Origin: Alphaproteobacteria bacterium
GTDB taxonomy: Bacteria; Pseudomonadota; Alphaproteobacteria; Rs-D84
Length of the DNA: 15,947 nucleotides
NCBI GenBank assembly: GCA_024402735.1
Contig: JAKSTE010000009.1
Location: 1-15,947, forward strand
Reading direction: 5' to 3'
The notes under the pieces were generated by a model that did no database searches, was not told the DNA's origin, and was given only the letters and a program-made list of their open reading frames with translations. Position 1 is the first letter of the stretch; every line of letters starts with the position of its first letter. Shown here one piece after another: positions 1-7,430 of this stretch. The position numbers and the translations under genes were made by a program.

Positions 1-390
1 GTGTTTTTCAATATCTTCAACAACTGCAGATACAGCTATATCGATACCGCGTTTGATATCCATAGGATTCATACCGGCAGCTATAACACGGCGACCTTCT
101 TTAAATAGTTTTTGAGCCAAAACAGTTGCTGTTGTTGTACCGTCACCAGCGCTATCACCGGCACGTTTAGCAACTTCTTGAATCATTTTAGCACCGATAT
201 TTTCGGCAGGATCTTTTAAAGAAACTTCTTTAGCTACAGTTACACCGTCTTTTGTTGCGACTGGAGAACCATAAGCTTTTTCGATAACAACAGTACGTCC
301 TTTAGGACCCATTGTGATTTTTACAGCATTTGCTAATTTATCTACACCTGCTGCTAATTTATCTGTATCAAAAGCAATATCTTTTGCCAT
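1..390 (-). CDS. groEL: Chaperonin GroEL (Hsp60), N-terminal 130 residues, runs off the window
   Basis: The first 130 codons of the large chaperonin subunit, whose double ring uses ATP to refold proteins in the cytoplasm with GroES as lid. The reading starts [10 protein letters not shown] and includes the equatorial ATP-binding features: [12 protein letters not shown] (residues 21-32), the TKDGV segment with the conserved Asp48, and GDGTTT at 82-87, followed by [12 protein letters not shown]. The gene continues past base 1, so the apical domain and most of the protein are not seen. The ATG at 390 follows an AGAGG ribosome-binding site in the 12-base gap after the groES stop, so the two are cotranscribed. 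Nothing is odd in the visible part. Identification is secure. Confidence 0.98.
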   Translation of the reverse strand, partial: MAKDIAFDTDKLAAGVDKLANAVKITMGPKGRTVVIEKAYGSPVATKDGVTVAKEVSLKDPAENIGAKMIQEVAKRAGDSAGDGTTTATVLAQKLFKEGRRVIAAGMNPMDIKRGIDIAVSAVVEDIEKH

Positions 391-402
391 AGTTTAACCT
401 CT

Positions 403-687
403 TTATAAAATACCTAAAATATCGGATTCTTTTATTAAAACGTAATCTTTACCTTCGATTTTTACTTCGTTTGCTGAAGATGCCCATTTAGCAAACAAGA
501 TAACATCGCCAGGTTTTACAGATACAGGAACTTTTTGACCATTTTCAAAGATACCGTCACCTGTAGCTACAACACGAGCACGAGAAGGTTTTTCTTTTGC
601 TGTATCAGGAATAATGATTCCACCAGCAGTTTTGTTTTCTTCTTCTAATCTTTCGAGTAAAACATAATTATGTAATGGTTTAAACAT
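403..687 (-). CDS. groES: Co-chaperonin GroES (Hsp10)
   Basis: The lid subunit of the GroEL/GroES folding machine, 94 residues, the usual family length. It begins [17 protein letters not shown] and carries the mobile loop that docks on GroEL (GGIIIPD, about residues 22-28), then the [10 protein letters not shown] strand, [13 protein letters not shown], and the C-terminal strand [15 protein letters not shown]. An excellent AAGGAG ribosome-binding site lies before the ATG. It is the first gene of a groES-groEL operon and diverges from the solenoid-protein gene at 802. A sigma32-like promoter sits directly upstream, so heat-shock induction is likely. No CIRCE operator was recognised, which argues against HrcA control here. 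Confidence 0.98.
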   Translation of the reverse strand: MFKPLHNYVLLERLEEENKTAGGIIIPDTAKEKPSRARVVATGDGIFENGQKVPVSVKPGDVILFAKWASSANEVKIEGKDYVLIKESDILGIL

Positions 688-713
688 ATTTTTGTACTCC
701 TTTTATGCAAAAA

Positions 714-741
714 ATATAATGCTTTTAGATAGCTTTTCAAG
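714..741 (-). promoter_or_regulatory. Heat-shock (sigma32-like) promoter of groES
   Basis: Read on the minus strand, CTTGAA (736-741) is followed by 14 bases and CATTATAT (714-721). This resembles the sigma32 consensus CTTGAA-N13..17-CCCATnTA. A sigma70 reading is also possible: TTGAAA, 16 bases, TATATT (713-718). Transcription would begin about 20 bases before the groES start. The -35 lies back to back with that of the divergent gene at 802. Confidence 0.6.
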
Positions 742-742
742 G

Positions 743-770
743 TTGTTTTTTAGTTTTTTTCTATTATACT
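743..770 (+). promoter_or_regulatory. Promoter of the solenoid-protein operon (802-2622)
   Basis: TTGTTT (743-748), 16 bases, then TATACT (765-770). The predicted start lies about 25 bases before the ATG at 802, leaving room for the weak AAAGG ribosome-binding site at 787-791. Only a few bases separate its -35 from that of the groES promoter, so the two polymerases may compete. Confidence 0.5.
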
Positions 771-801
771 AAGGCAGGCTTAAATTAAAGGTTAAGAAAA
801 T

Positions 802-2052
802 ATGAATATGGTTTCACAGAAAGTTGTAGAAGATGTAGATCCAGGTGTGCAGTTTATAGATGATCTTGGAGATGGTTTTAGAGTTTTTAGACTTACTACA
901 AATGAAGCTGTTTTGAAAGAATACAGAGTAATAGGTATAAAAAACTGGTTAAGTAGACAAACCGCTGATATTTATTCTATTAGAAAATTAAATGATGCCG
1001 GAGAATGGGAACATCGTGCAACTTTATACATGGAATTAGGTAGTGTAGAAAAATGTGTTGGTACACATAATGAGAAACCAGATGCCGCTACTATGGTAGC
1101 TGTAAGATCTTTTATAAAAAAGAATAGGTTCGGAATAGAAGATATTTTAGGGGTAGGATTAATTCATAATATTACAGATGGTTATTTAGATATATATAAT
1201 TTGCCAGAAGGTTATGTTATTGATAGAAATATAGATTTTTCTCGCTCTAGTCTTACACAATTACCAGATTGGTCTAAAGTAATAGTAAAGGGTTCTTTTG
1301 ATTGTTCTAAAAACCTATTGGAGAGTTTAAAAGGTGCACCAAAAGAAGTTTATGGTTCTTTTTCTTGTGCTGATAATAAATTACATTCTTTGAGGTTTAT
1401 TCCTAAAGGAATGAGGGGAGCTGTAGATTGTTCAGGTAATCCTTTAAAAAGTTTAAAATATGTACCTAAAATTATTTGTGGAGACTTTCATTGTGGTAAT
1501 AACCACGAATTAGTAAGTTTAAAAAGTGGACCAGTAAAAGTTAAAGCTAATATGTATTGTGTAGCTGTTCCTAATTTAGGATCTCTAGCATATGCTCCTA
1601 AAGAAATAGGTCTTGGCTTTGTATGTAGTCGAAGTGGTATACGTGATTTAAATGGCGCTCCTTCTAAAGTGGGTGGAGATTTTATTTGTACAGATAATAC
1701 GGAGTTAACTTCTTTAGAGGGGGCACCTAAAAAAGTAGGAGGAAGTTTTATTTGTACCCACACTCGTATAACAAGTCTAGAACATTGCCCAGATGTTATT
1801 GGTGAAAATTTAGATTGTAGTTATAATAGAATAGAGGACAATTTAAAGGGTTGTCCACAACATGTTGGAGGTACAATTAATTGCCAGCATAATGGATTGA
1901 AATCTTTAGAGGGGTTACCAGAAGATTTTCCAGAAGATCGTTTGTTATATGTACTTGGTAATGAAGTAGCTTCTATAAAAGCTAAAAAACTTATTAGTAG
2001 TTTACAACCAACAAAAGTTTTATCATTAGTATTAGGACAAAAGGAGAAATAG
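802..2052 (+). CDS. Leucine-rich-repeat-like solenoid protein with a cysteine ladder; function unknown
   Basis: A 416-residue protein with no signal peptide or membrane segment, so probably cytoplasmic. Residues 151-376 are about ten and a half tandem units of 21-22 residues. The approximate consensus is xLxSLxGaPxxVgGsFxCsxN. Each full unit keeps one cysteine in register (C168, 189, 210, 231, 253, 275, 296, 317, 339, 361), and most keep a proline in the middle. This matches the LRR-like repeats seen in many phage and bacterial proteins of unknown role, and predicts a curved solenoid with a cysteine stack. Residues 1-130 form a separate domain. The stretch HRATLYMELGSVEKCVG followed by NEKPD and a helix recalls a domain found ahead of such repeats in phage proteins, but this is a weak memory-based match. 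Two bases separate it from the HIT gene, whose AAGGAG site lies inside its 3' end. I assign no biochemical function. Confidence 0.85.
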   Translation: MNMVSQKVVEDVDPGVQFIDDLGDGFRVFRLTTNEAVLKEYRVIGIKNWLSRQTADIYSIRKLNDAGEWEHRATLYMELGSVEKCVGTHNEKPDAATMVAVRSFIKKNRFGIEDILGVGLIHNITDGYLDIYNLPEGYVIDRNIDFSRSSLTQLPDWSKVIVKGSFDCSKNLLESLKGAPKEVYGSFSCADNKLHSLRFIPKGMRGAVDCSGNPLKSLKYVPKIICGDFHCGNNHELVSLKSGPVKVKANMYCVAVPNLGSLAYAPKEIGLGFVCSRSGIRDLNGAPSKVGGDFICTDNTELTSLEGAPKKVGGSFICTHTRITSLEHCPDVIGENLDCSYNRIEDNLKGCPQHVGGTINCQHNGLKSLEGLPEDFPEDRLLYVLGNEVASIKAKKLISSLQPTKVLSLVLGQKEK

Positions 2053-2054
2053 TT

Positions 2055-2405
2055 ATGGCTTATGATTCTAACAATGTTTTCGCAAAAATTTTACGTGGAG
2101 AAATCCCTAATAAAACAGTTTATTCTGATGATGCTGTTTTAGCTTTTTACGATGTTGCTCCTCGTGCTAAAATACATGTATTAGTTATTCCTCGTGGAGA
2201 ATATACAGACATTTATGATTTTTCACAAAACGCTCCAGCAGATTTACAAGCTGCTTTTTGGAATGGTGTACGTAATACTGTAGATAAACTTGGTTTGCGT
2301 AATAACTTTAGAACTATTGCCAATACTGGTCGTGGAGCAGGGCAATCAGTCATGCATTTCCACGTACATATTATGAGCGATGACAGATTTGTCGAAGACT
2401 TTTAA
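2055..2405 (+). CDS. HIT-family nucleotide-binding hydrolase (Hint-like)
   Basis: A 116-residue histidine-triad protein of the Hint branch, whose members hydrolyse nucleoside phosphoramidates and aminoacyl-AMP-type adducts. The signature HFHVHIM (His101, His103, His105) is complete, and the middle histidine is the expected nucleophile. The N-terminal FAKILRGEIPNKTVYSDD, the AFYDVAPRAKIHVLVIPR strand pair and the GAGQSVMHFH approach are all typical. It starts 2 bases after the solenoid gene and uses an AAGGAG site (2041-2046) inside that gene, so translation is probably coupled. Its last 26 bases overlap the YggU gene in another frame. The physiological substrate cannot be told from sequence. 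Confidence 0.95.
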   Translation: MAYDSNNVFAKILRGEIPNKTVYSDDAVLAFYDVAPRAKIHVLVIPRGEYTDIYDFSQNAPADLQAAFWNGVRNTVDKLGLRNNFRTIANTGRGAGQSVMHFHVHIMSDDRFVEDF

Positions 2406-2622
2406 TGTGAAGGTCAATCCTCACTCTAAGCAAAACAAAGTTATCGAAGATAACGGTGTTTTGCGTGTTCATGTAACAACCGCTCCGGAGCATGGCCGTG
2501 CTAACGAAGCGGTTGTAGAATTATTATCAGAATATTTTAAAGTTCCTAAATCTTCTATATCAATTATCAGAGGCGAAACCTGTTCTAACAAGGTCATTAG
2601 GATCAGTAAGTCTTTGAATTAG
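2380..2622 (+). CDS. YggU/DUF167 family protein
   Basis: An 80-residue member of the conserved DUF167 (YggU) family, small alpha/beta proteins of unknown biochemical function. The family pattern is present: VKVNPHSKQNKV near residues 10-21, LRVHVTTAPEHGRANEAVVELLSEYF, then VPKSSISIIRGETCSNKVIRI. The ATG at 2380 lies inside the HIT gene (26-base overlap), with only a weak GAG upstream, so it probably depends on translation of HIT. A start inside the next codons would remove conserved sequence, so this start is favoured. Its final 63 bases are antisense to the end of the LOG-family gene. No catalytic residues are established for the family. Confidence 0.92.
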   Translation: MTDLSKTFNVKVNPHSKQNKVIEDNGVLRVHVTTAPEHGRANEAVVELLSEYFKVPKSSISIIRGETCSNKVIRISKSLN

Positions 2623-3147
2623 TTCTTCAGGTGTATTTGCTACTCTGATATTTAAGACTTGGTTCTTATTAGCAAATCCACATTCAACCATATGGTTAAC
2701 AACTAATCCAAACACATTCCAGAAACCATCTGTGTTTAAGAAATATATAGGTTTATCTGTTTCACCAACCTGTTGTTTGGTTATGATATCTGTTACTTCG
2801 TCTAAAGTACCAGGACCACCAGGTAAGATAATAAAAGCATCAGATAGGTCGAACATTTCTTGTTTACGCATAGATAGTCCAGATACAACTCTTACATCTA
2901 TTTTTTCGTGGACTGGTTCTTGCATAGCAACCACATGCTCTGTTGTGATACCAAAAACATCTCCACCATTATCTACGGCTGCTGTGGAAACTGCCCCCAT
3001 TAATCCTACGTTACCGCCACCAAAAATTAATCTAAGACCGTTTTCTGCAATTAATTTACCCATTTTTTTTGCATCACGTTCAAAGTTAGGATTGGTACCA
3101 AGAGAGTGTCCGCAATAAACAGCTACGTTTTTTATGTGTCGAGTCAT
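2560..3147 (-). CDS. LOG-family protein (TIGR00730), probable nucleotide 5'-monophosphate phosphoribohydrolase
   Basis: A 195-residue Rossmann-fold protein of the LOG family. Characterised members release the base from cytokinin riboside or purine monophosphates. The signature PGGPGTLDE (residues 109-117) with catalytic Glu117 is present, as are GGGNVGLMG (43-51) and SMRKQEMF (92-99), which supplies the active-site arginine. In bacteria the true substrate is often unclear, so cytokinin production should not be assumed. The ATG at 3147 follows an AAGGA site. The gene converges on YggU and its last 20 codons overlap that gene; this tail lies beyond the conserved core. It diverges from tilS with a 47-base gap. 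Confidence 0.93.
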   Translation of the reverse strand: MTRHIKNVAVYCGHSLGTNPNFERDAKKMGKLIAENGLRLIFGGGNVGLMGAVSTAAVDNGGDVFGITTEHVVAMQEPVHEKIDVRVVSGLSMRKQEMFDLSDAFIILPGGPGTLDEVTDIITKQQVGETDKPIYFLNTDGFWNVFGLVVNHMVECGFANKNQVLNIRVANTPEELIQRLTDPNDLVRTGFASDN

Positions 3148-3170
3148 GATATTTTCCTTTCTTTTTGGAA

Positions 3171-3199
3171 ATTATACCATAAAATAGCTTAGTTATGAA
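3171..3199 (-). promoter_or_regulatory. Probable promoter of the LOG-family gene
   Basis: On the minus strand a perfect TATAAT (3171-3176) sits 17 bases after TTCATA (3194-3199), a 4-of-6 match to the -35 consensus. The -35 lies over the start codon of divergent tilS. Transcription would begin about 17 bases before the gene's ATG, leaving room for the AAGGA site. Confidence 0.45.
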
Positions 3200-4172
3200 T
3201 CAAAAGTTCTATGATTTTATTACTAAATTCAAGGATCATAAATTAGCAGTTGGTGTTAGTGGTGGTGTTGATTCTATGTGCCTTTTATACTGGTTACATG
3301 AATTAAAATTAAATGTAACCTGCTTACATGTTAATCATGGACTTAGAGCTGCTGCTGATGTAGAAACAGCTTATGTGCAAGATGTTTGTAAAAAATTAGA
3401 TATTCCATGCCAAGTCTTTTATTGGACTGGTGAAAAGCCAGAGGCAGGTTTAGAAGCAGCTGCTAGAGAAGCTCGTTATAAAATGATGACAGATTATTGT
3501 CATGATAATTCTATAGATTATTTATTAACCGCTCATCAAAGTGATGATCAGATAGAGACGTTTTTAATGAACCTTTCTAGAGGAAGTGGATTATATGGTT
3601 TGTCAGCCATGCTACCCGAATCAGAGAAGAATGGTATTAAGATTTTAAGACCATTATTAAGTGTTCCTCGTTCTGAGCTAAAACAGTATTGCGAAGATAA
3701 CAATATTAAATATTTTGTAGATTCTATGAATAGCGATGAACACTATACGCGTGTTAAAATTCGTAAAAATCGTCATGTGTTATCAGATGATTTAGGAATA
3801 TCAGATGATAGGATTTTATTGGCTGTAGATAATCTTGCTCGTACACGTCAATGGATTGAAAAATATATTTCTTCTCGTATTGAATTAGTTATTCGTTCTT
3901 GGGGAGCTATGTTTTTGGAATCTTTTCTGTTTGACGAACCAGAAGAATTTAGATTAAAATTTCTTGGCGATTTAATTAAGCGTATTGGTAATAATGATTA
4001 TGTCCCACGCTTGAATTCGTTGAAATTAGCACTATGTAAGTTACAAGGTGAATGTAAATTTACATTAGGACATTGTACAGTTAGACGTTTAGGAAATAGA
4101 ATTTTAATTGTACCAGAAGGAAAAAGAACTAGCTTTAGGAAAAGACATGAAAAAAGAAAAACTACCATTTAG
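3195..4172 (+). CDS. tilS: tRNA(Ile)-lysidine synthase TilS
   Basis: This enzyme attaches lysine to C34 of the tRNA-Ile with CAU anticodon, using ATP, so that it reads AUA instead of AUG. Over 325 residues it shows the N-type ATP pyrophosphatase PP-loop SGGVDS (22-27), HVNHGLR (45-51), AAAREARY (88-95) and the family block AHQSDDQIETFLMNLSRGSG (113-132). It is shorter than the 432-residue E. coli enzyme, so at least part of the C-terminal tRNA-binding region is missing or reduced, as in other short TilS proteins. The downstream neighbour ftsH overlaps it by 26 bases, an order kept in many bacteria. The ATG at 3195 has no Shine-Dalgarno sequence. A TAAAAT box lies at 3180-3185, but no convincing -35 was found. 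AUA codons are frequent here, so the gene should be essential. Confidence 0.96.
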   Translation: MNQKFYDFITKFKDHKLAVGVSGGVDSMCLLYWLHELKLNVTCLHVNHGLRAAADVETAYVQDVCKKLDIPCQVFYWTGEKPEAGLEAAAREARYKMMTDYCHDNSIDYLLTAHQSDDQIETFLMNLSRGSGLYGLSAMLPESEKNGIKILRPLLSVPRSELKQYCEDNNIKYFVDSMNSDEHYTRVKIRKNRHVLSDDLGISDDRILLAVDNLARTRQWIEKYISSRIELVIRSWGAMFLESFLFDEPEEFRLKFLGDLIKRIGNNDYVPRLNSLKLALCKLQGECKFTLGHCTVRRLGNRILIVPEGKRTSFRKRHEKRKTTI

Positions 4173-6036
4173 TAAAAAGAAAGACGGATCACTTTTATAC
4201 TTAATTATATTTGCAGTATTGTTTGTTGCTGTCATCGTACGTACGATCGTTTCTAACGGAAGCTCTTCTAATACTATAAATGGAATGTTTAATCATAGTG
4301 CTGTAAAAGCTCCTATTGAATTATCTTTTTCTGATGTTTTACGTAAATCTAAAGACATAAAAACAATGTCTATCAAAGGAACAGAAGCTAAAGGTACTTT
4401 GAAAGATGGTACAACTTATCGTGCAACTATGGCTTATGATCCTACTTTGTTAGAAAAGATTTCTAAAAATGGTGCTTCTATTTCTATAGATGACTCAAAG
4501 TCATGGATAGAATATCTTGGTACTTGGGTTCCTATTTTGATGGGGTTGTTGTTTATCTGGTGGATATTCCGTGGTTTAAAAGGTGCTCAATCAGGCGGTC
4601 TTAGTCGTACTTTAATTGGCCAAAACCCAACTAGAATAACAATGGGTAAAACAAAAACTACATTTAAAGATGTTGCTGGTATTGATGAAGAAAAACAAGA
4701 ATTAATGGAAATCGTAGATTTCTTAAAAAACAAAGAAAAATTTAAAGAAGTTGGCGCTAGAGTACCTCGTGGAATATTGCTTTCTGGTGAACCAGGAACT
4801 GGTAAAACTTTATTAGCACGTGCTGTTGCTGGTGAAGCTAATGTTCCTTTCTTTGCTACATCAGGTAGTGATTTCTCAGGAATAATTGTTGGCCTTGGTG
4901 TTGCTAAGATAAAAGAAATCTTTGATATGGCAAAACGTAATGCACCTTGCATATTATTCATTGATGAAATAGATGCAATTGGTCAAAGACGTAGCCAACA
5001 TTCCTTTAACGATCAAGATCGTGAACAAACATTAAATCAATTGTTGATAGAAATGGATGGTTTCTCTAACGATACAGGTATTATTGTTATAGGTGCTACA
5101 AACCGTCCAGATATGTTAGATTCTGCTTTGTTAAGACCTGGTCGTTTTGATAGACAAGTAAATATAGAATTACCAGATCTAGCTGGTCGTCGTGCGATCT
5201 TAGATTTGCATGCTAAAAAATATAAGATTGCAGAATCTGTTAATCTTCAAGACGTTGCTCGTGGAACCACAGGTTTCTCTGGTGCAGATTTAGAGAATTT
5301 ATTAAACGAAGCTGCTCTTCATGCTGTTCGTTCAGGTAATAAAGTAGTAGAACAAAGTGATGTTGAAGAAGCTCGCGATAAAATTTTGATGGGACCAAAG
5401 AAAAATCGTAAAATGCGTCCAGAAGATATTAAGTTAACAGCTTATCATGAAGCAGGACATGCTTTTGTTAGCTTACATTATTCTGATGTTACAGATCCTA
5501 TCCATAAAGCAACTATTGTTCCTCGTGGACGTGCTTTAGGTATGGTTCAACATTTACCAGTAGATGATAAAGTTTCTATGACACTAGCTGAAGTACGTGC
5601 CAATTTGTCTGTAGCATTAGCTGGTAGAGCAGCAGAAGAATTATTCTTTGGTGCTGATAAAATAACTACTGGTGCTGAAAGTGATATTGCTATGGCAACA
5701 CATTTAGCTCGTTATTCTGTTACAACTGCTGGTTTGTCAAAAAAGATCGGTACAGTTGCTATTAATCAAGCTAATACATTTGGTCAAAGAGTTGCATTGG
5801 AAAACGCTTCTGAAAAAACAGCAGAAGCAGTTGATAATGAAATCCGTGTTTGGGTAGATAATGCTCACAGTGATGCTTTCAAACTTTTATCAAAAAACAA
5901 ATCTATGGTTGAAAAGTTAGCTAAAGAATTATTAGCTCGTGAGACATTGACCGGTGATGAAATCCGTGAAATTGTTTTTGGTAAAAAGAAAACAGTAAAA
6001 AAAGCAGTGGTAAAAAAATCCAATGCCAAAAAATAA
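4147..6036 (+). CDS. ftsH: ATP-dependent zinc metalloprotease FtsH with atypical pore loop
   Basis: The membrane-anchored AAA+ protease that extracts and degrades damaged membrane proteins and some regulators. I place the start at 4147 because an AGGA site precedes this ATG; the frame opens at 4108 without such a site. In the 629-residue protein two membrane helices (about 18-36 and 123-143) flank a small periplasmic domain. The AAA module has Walker A GEPGTGKT (214-221), Walker B ILFIDE (269-274) and the second region of homology IGATNRPDMLDSALLRPGRFDRQ, with arginine fingers R330/R333. The protease has HEAGH (434-438), with third zinc ligand probably Asp513. Two oddities: Walker A has Glu where Pro is usual, and the pore loop reads GIIVGLG where MFVGVG is usual, so Ile247 replaces the aromatic residue. 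The tail is lysine-rich. It overlaps tilS upstream and the hydrolase gene downstream. Confidence 0.97.
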   Translation: MKKEKLPFSKKKDGSLLYLIIFAVLFVAVIVRTIVSNGSSSNTINGMFNHSAVKAPIELSFSDVLRKSKDIKTMSIKGTEAKGTLKDGTTYRATMAYDPTLLEKISKNGASISIDDSKSWIEYLGTWVPILMGLLFIWWIFRGLKGAQSGGLSRTLIGQNPTRITMGKTKTTFKDVAGIDEEKQELMEIVDFLKNKEKFKEVGARVPRGILLSGEPGTGKTLLARAVAGEANVPFFATSGSDFSGIIVGLGVAKIKEIFDMAKRNAPCILFIDEIDAIGQRRSQHSFNDQDREQTLNQLLIEMDGFSNDTGIIVIGATNRPDMLDSALLRPGRFDRQVNIELPDLAGRRAILDLHAKKYKIAESVNLQDVARGTTGFSGADLENLLNEAALHAVRSGNKVVEQSDVEEARDKILMGPKKNRKMRPEDIKLTAYHEAGHAFVSLHYSDVTDPIHKATIVPRGRALGMVQHLPVDDKVSMTLAEVRANLSVALAGRAAEELFFGADKITTGAESDIAMATHLARYSVTTAGLSKKIGTVAINQANTFGQRVALENASEKTAEAVDNEIRVWVDNAHSDAFKLLSKNKSMVEKLAKELLARETLTGDEIREIVFGKKKTVKKAVVKKSNAKK

Positions 6037-6670
6037 TGAAGTAAAGTTTGAAGTTCTACATATGCCTCCACAGAATACAAATTCTGTGTTGGTATCTGTT
6101 GGACAAGATGCTGTTATTTTTGATCCTTGGGGTAAAGCTAAAGATTGGGAAAAGGTTTTATTAGAACGTGGTTTGACCCTACGTGGTATCTATGCAACTC
6201 ATGGTCATCCAGATCACATATCAGCAGCACCTTCATTGGCTCATGCTTTTCATGTTGATTGGTATTTGAATTCAGCTGATGAATATCTAATTGGCTGGGG
6301 TAATGAATTATTAGATATGTTTGAGATACCTCATATTCATGATGATTATCAGAAGCCAATTCACATTTCTGCTGGTGCAATGGAAGTTTTGCCTGATTTA
6401 CAAATGGAAATAATGGAAAGTCCTGGACATACACCTGGTGGATTAATGTTTTATTTTCCACAATATAAGATATTGTTTACTGGTGATACATTATTCGCTG
6501 ATTCTGTTGGTAGAACAGATTTTCCTGGTGGTGATGAACATCAATTAATGCATTCTATTCATAATTTAATAGATTTAGAATTAGATGATGAAACTTATGT
6601 TGTTCATGGTCATGGTATGGAAACTACAATAGAATGGTTAAAACAACATAATCAATATTTTAAAGACTAA
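6023..6670 (+). CDS. Metallo-beta-lactamase-fold hydrolase, glyoxalase II-like
   Basis: A 215-residue member of the metallo-beta-lactamase superfamily, closest in layout to the small glyoxalase II-like (YcbL-type) enzymes that cleave thioesters. Metal ligands are complete: THGHPDH with His60, His62, Asp64 and His65, then SPGHTPG (His136), FTGDTLF (Asp155) and VVHGHG (His195 or His197). The SVGRTDFPGGD segment is typical of this subgroup. It lacks the C-terminal substrate-binding domain of full glyoxalase II, so the substrate is uncertain. The ATG at 6023 lies 14 bases inside ftsH, without a clear ribosome-binding site; the next ATG (6062, residue 14) is possible but would cut the first strand. 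Its 3' end overlaps convergent prmC by 11 bases. Confidence 0.92.
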   Translation: MPKNNEVKFEVLHMPPQNTNSVLVSVGQDAVIFDPWGKAKDWEKVLLERGLTLRGIYATHGHPDHISAAPSLAHAFHVDWYLNSADEYLIGWGNELLDMFEIPHIHDDYQKPIHISAGAMEVLPDLQMEIMESPGHTPGGLMFYFPQYKILFTGDTLFADSVGRTDFPGGDEHQLMHSIHNLIDLELDDETYVVHGHGMETTIEWLKQHNQYFKD

Positions 6671-7430
6671 AAACTAAAACCCTATTAATTCCAGCTAAGT
6701 CTGTTTCGACACGTTCGAAGTGCCAACCATTATATGTGAATATGGTTGTAATGTTATGAGCTTGTCCAGCTCCAATCTCTACGTAAAGTTTGCCTTCTGG
6801 TTTTAACCAAAGTTTAGCATTTTTAGCAATGGTAGCATACGCATAAGTTCCATTTTCTTTTGCATAGAGTGCCATTTTAGGATCGAATTTAGCAAACTTA
6901 TTTACTTGTGGATCTCCATAACGGATATACGGTGGATTAGAGACGATAATATCGAACTTTTGTTTTGGTTTGAATTTTTCAAAGCTGGAATGTTTTAATT
7001 TTATTTTGTTAGCTAATCCAAGTGTTTTTACATTGTGTTTAGCGACTCTTAAAGCTTTTCTGGATTTGTCTATTGCTGTACCAGTAACGTTATCAATGTT
7101 TTTGCACAAGGCACAAATTATACATCCTGTACCTGTGCCTAAATCCAAAATGCTTTTTGCTTTTAGATTGTTTGAATTATCTTTTATAACTGCTTCAACC
7201 AATGTTTCTGTATCTGGTCTTGGATCTAAAGTGTGTTTGTTGGTATAAAACTCTAAACCGTAGAACCATTTTGAATGTATAACTTTTGCTACTGGCATTC
7301 CTTTGCGTAATAGTTTTGCCATATGCATAACTTGTAATCTAGATAATTTCTTAAATTTTTCTGTAATAATCCTAGCGATGTGTGCATCGCTTGCTTTTGT
7401 TAAAATATCGAAAGCTTGATTTAATGTCAT
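6660..7430 (-). CDS. prmC: Release-factor glutamine methyltransferase PrmC (HemK)
   Basis: This SAM-dependent enzyme methylates the glutamine of the GGQ loop in peptide-chain release factors, which they need for efficient termination. The 256-residue protein has a helical N-terminal domain (1-70), the linker LDPRPDTETLVEAV (68-81), SAM motif I DLGTGTGCI (96-104) and the catalytic NPPY (165-168), followed by YVEIGAGQ. Length is near that of the E. coli protein (277). The ATG at 7430 has no Shine-Dalgarno sequence and lies 6 bases after a TATAAT box, so the mRNA is predicted to be leaderless. It diverges from the M23 gene with only 21 bases between start codons. PrmC usually sits next to prfA, but here prfA is not beside it. 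Confidence 0.95.
   Translation of the reverse strand: MTLNQAFDILTKASDAHIARIITEKFKKLSRLQVMHMAKLLRKGMPVAKVIHSKWFYGLEFYTNKHTLDPRPDTETLVEAVIKDNSNNLKAKSILDLGTGTGCIICALCKNIDNVTGTAIDKSRKALRVAKHNVKTLGLANKIKLKHSSFEKFKPKQKFDIIVSNPPYIRYGDPQVNKFAKFDPKMALYAKENGTYAYATIAKNAKLWLKPEGKLYVEIGAGQAHNITTIFTYNGWHFERVETDLAGINRVLVFSL

Noticed and set aside
688..801. CIRCE operator for HrcA upstream of groES
   Set aside because: No TTAGCACTC-N9-GAGTGCTAA-like inverted repeat is present; a sigma32-like promoter explains the control better.
1488..1763. A 91-codon minus-strand frame inside the solenoid gene
   Set aside because: Its repeated look is only the complement of the repeat units on the plus strand.
1252..1929. 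Tandem DNA repeats, or a CRISPR-like array, in the solenoid gene
   Set aside because: The repetition is at protein level only; the DNA units have diverged and there are no constant spacers.
2732..3118. A 128-codon plus-strand frame opposite the LOG-family gene
   Set aside because: It is antisense to a conserved gene with complete motifs, and has no ribosome-binding site or recognisable domain.
3180..3194. tilS as a further leaderless gene
   Set aside because: TAAAAT at 3180-3185 lies 9 bases before the ATG, without a convincing -35 at any allowed spacing, so the evidence is too weak.
4108..4146. ftsH start 13 codons earlier
   Set aside because: That start has no good ribosome-binding site and lies deeper in tilS. 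The ATG at 4147 has an AGGA site and gives the usual short basic N-terminus before the membrane helix.
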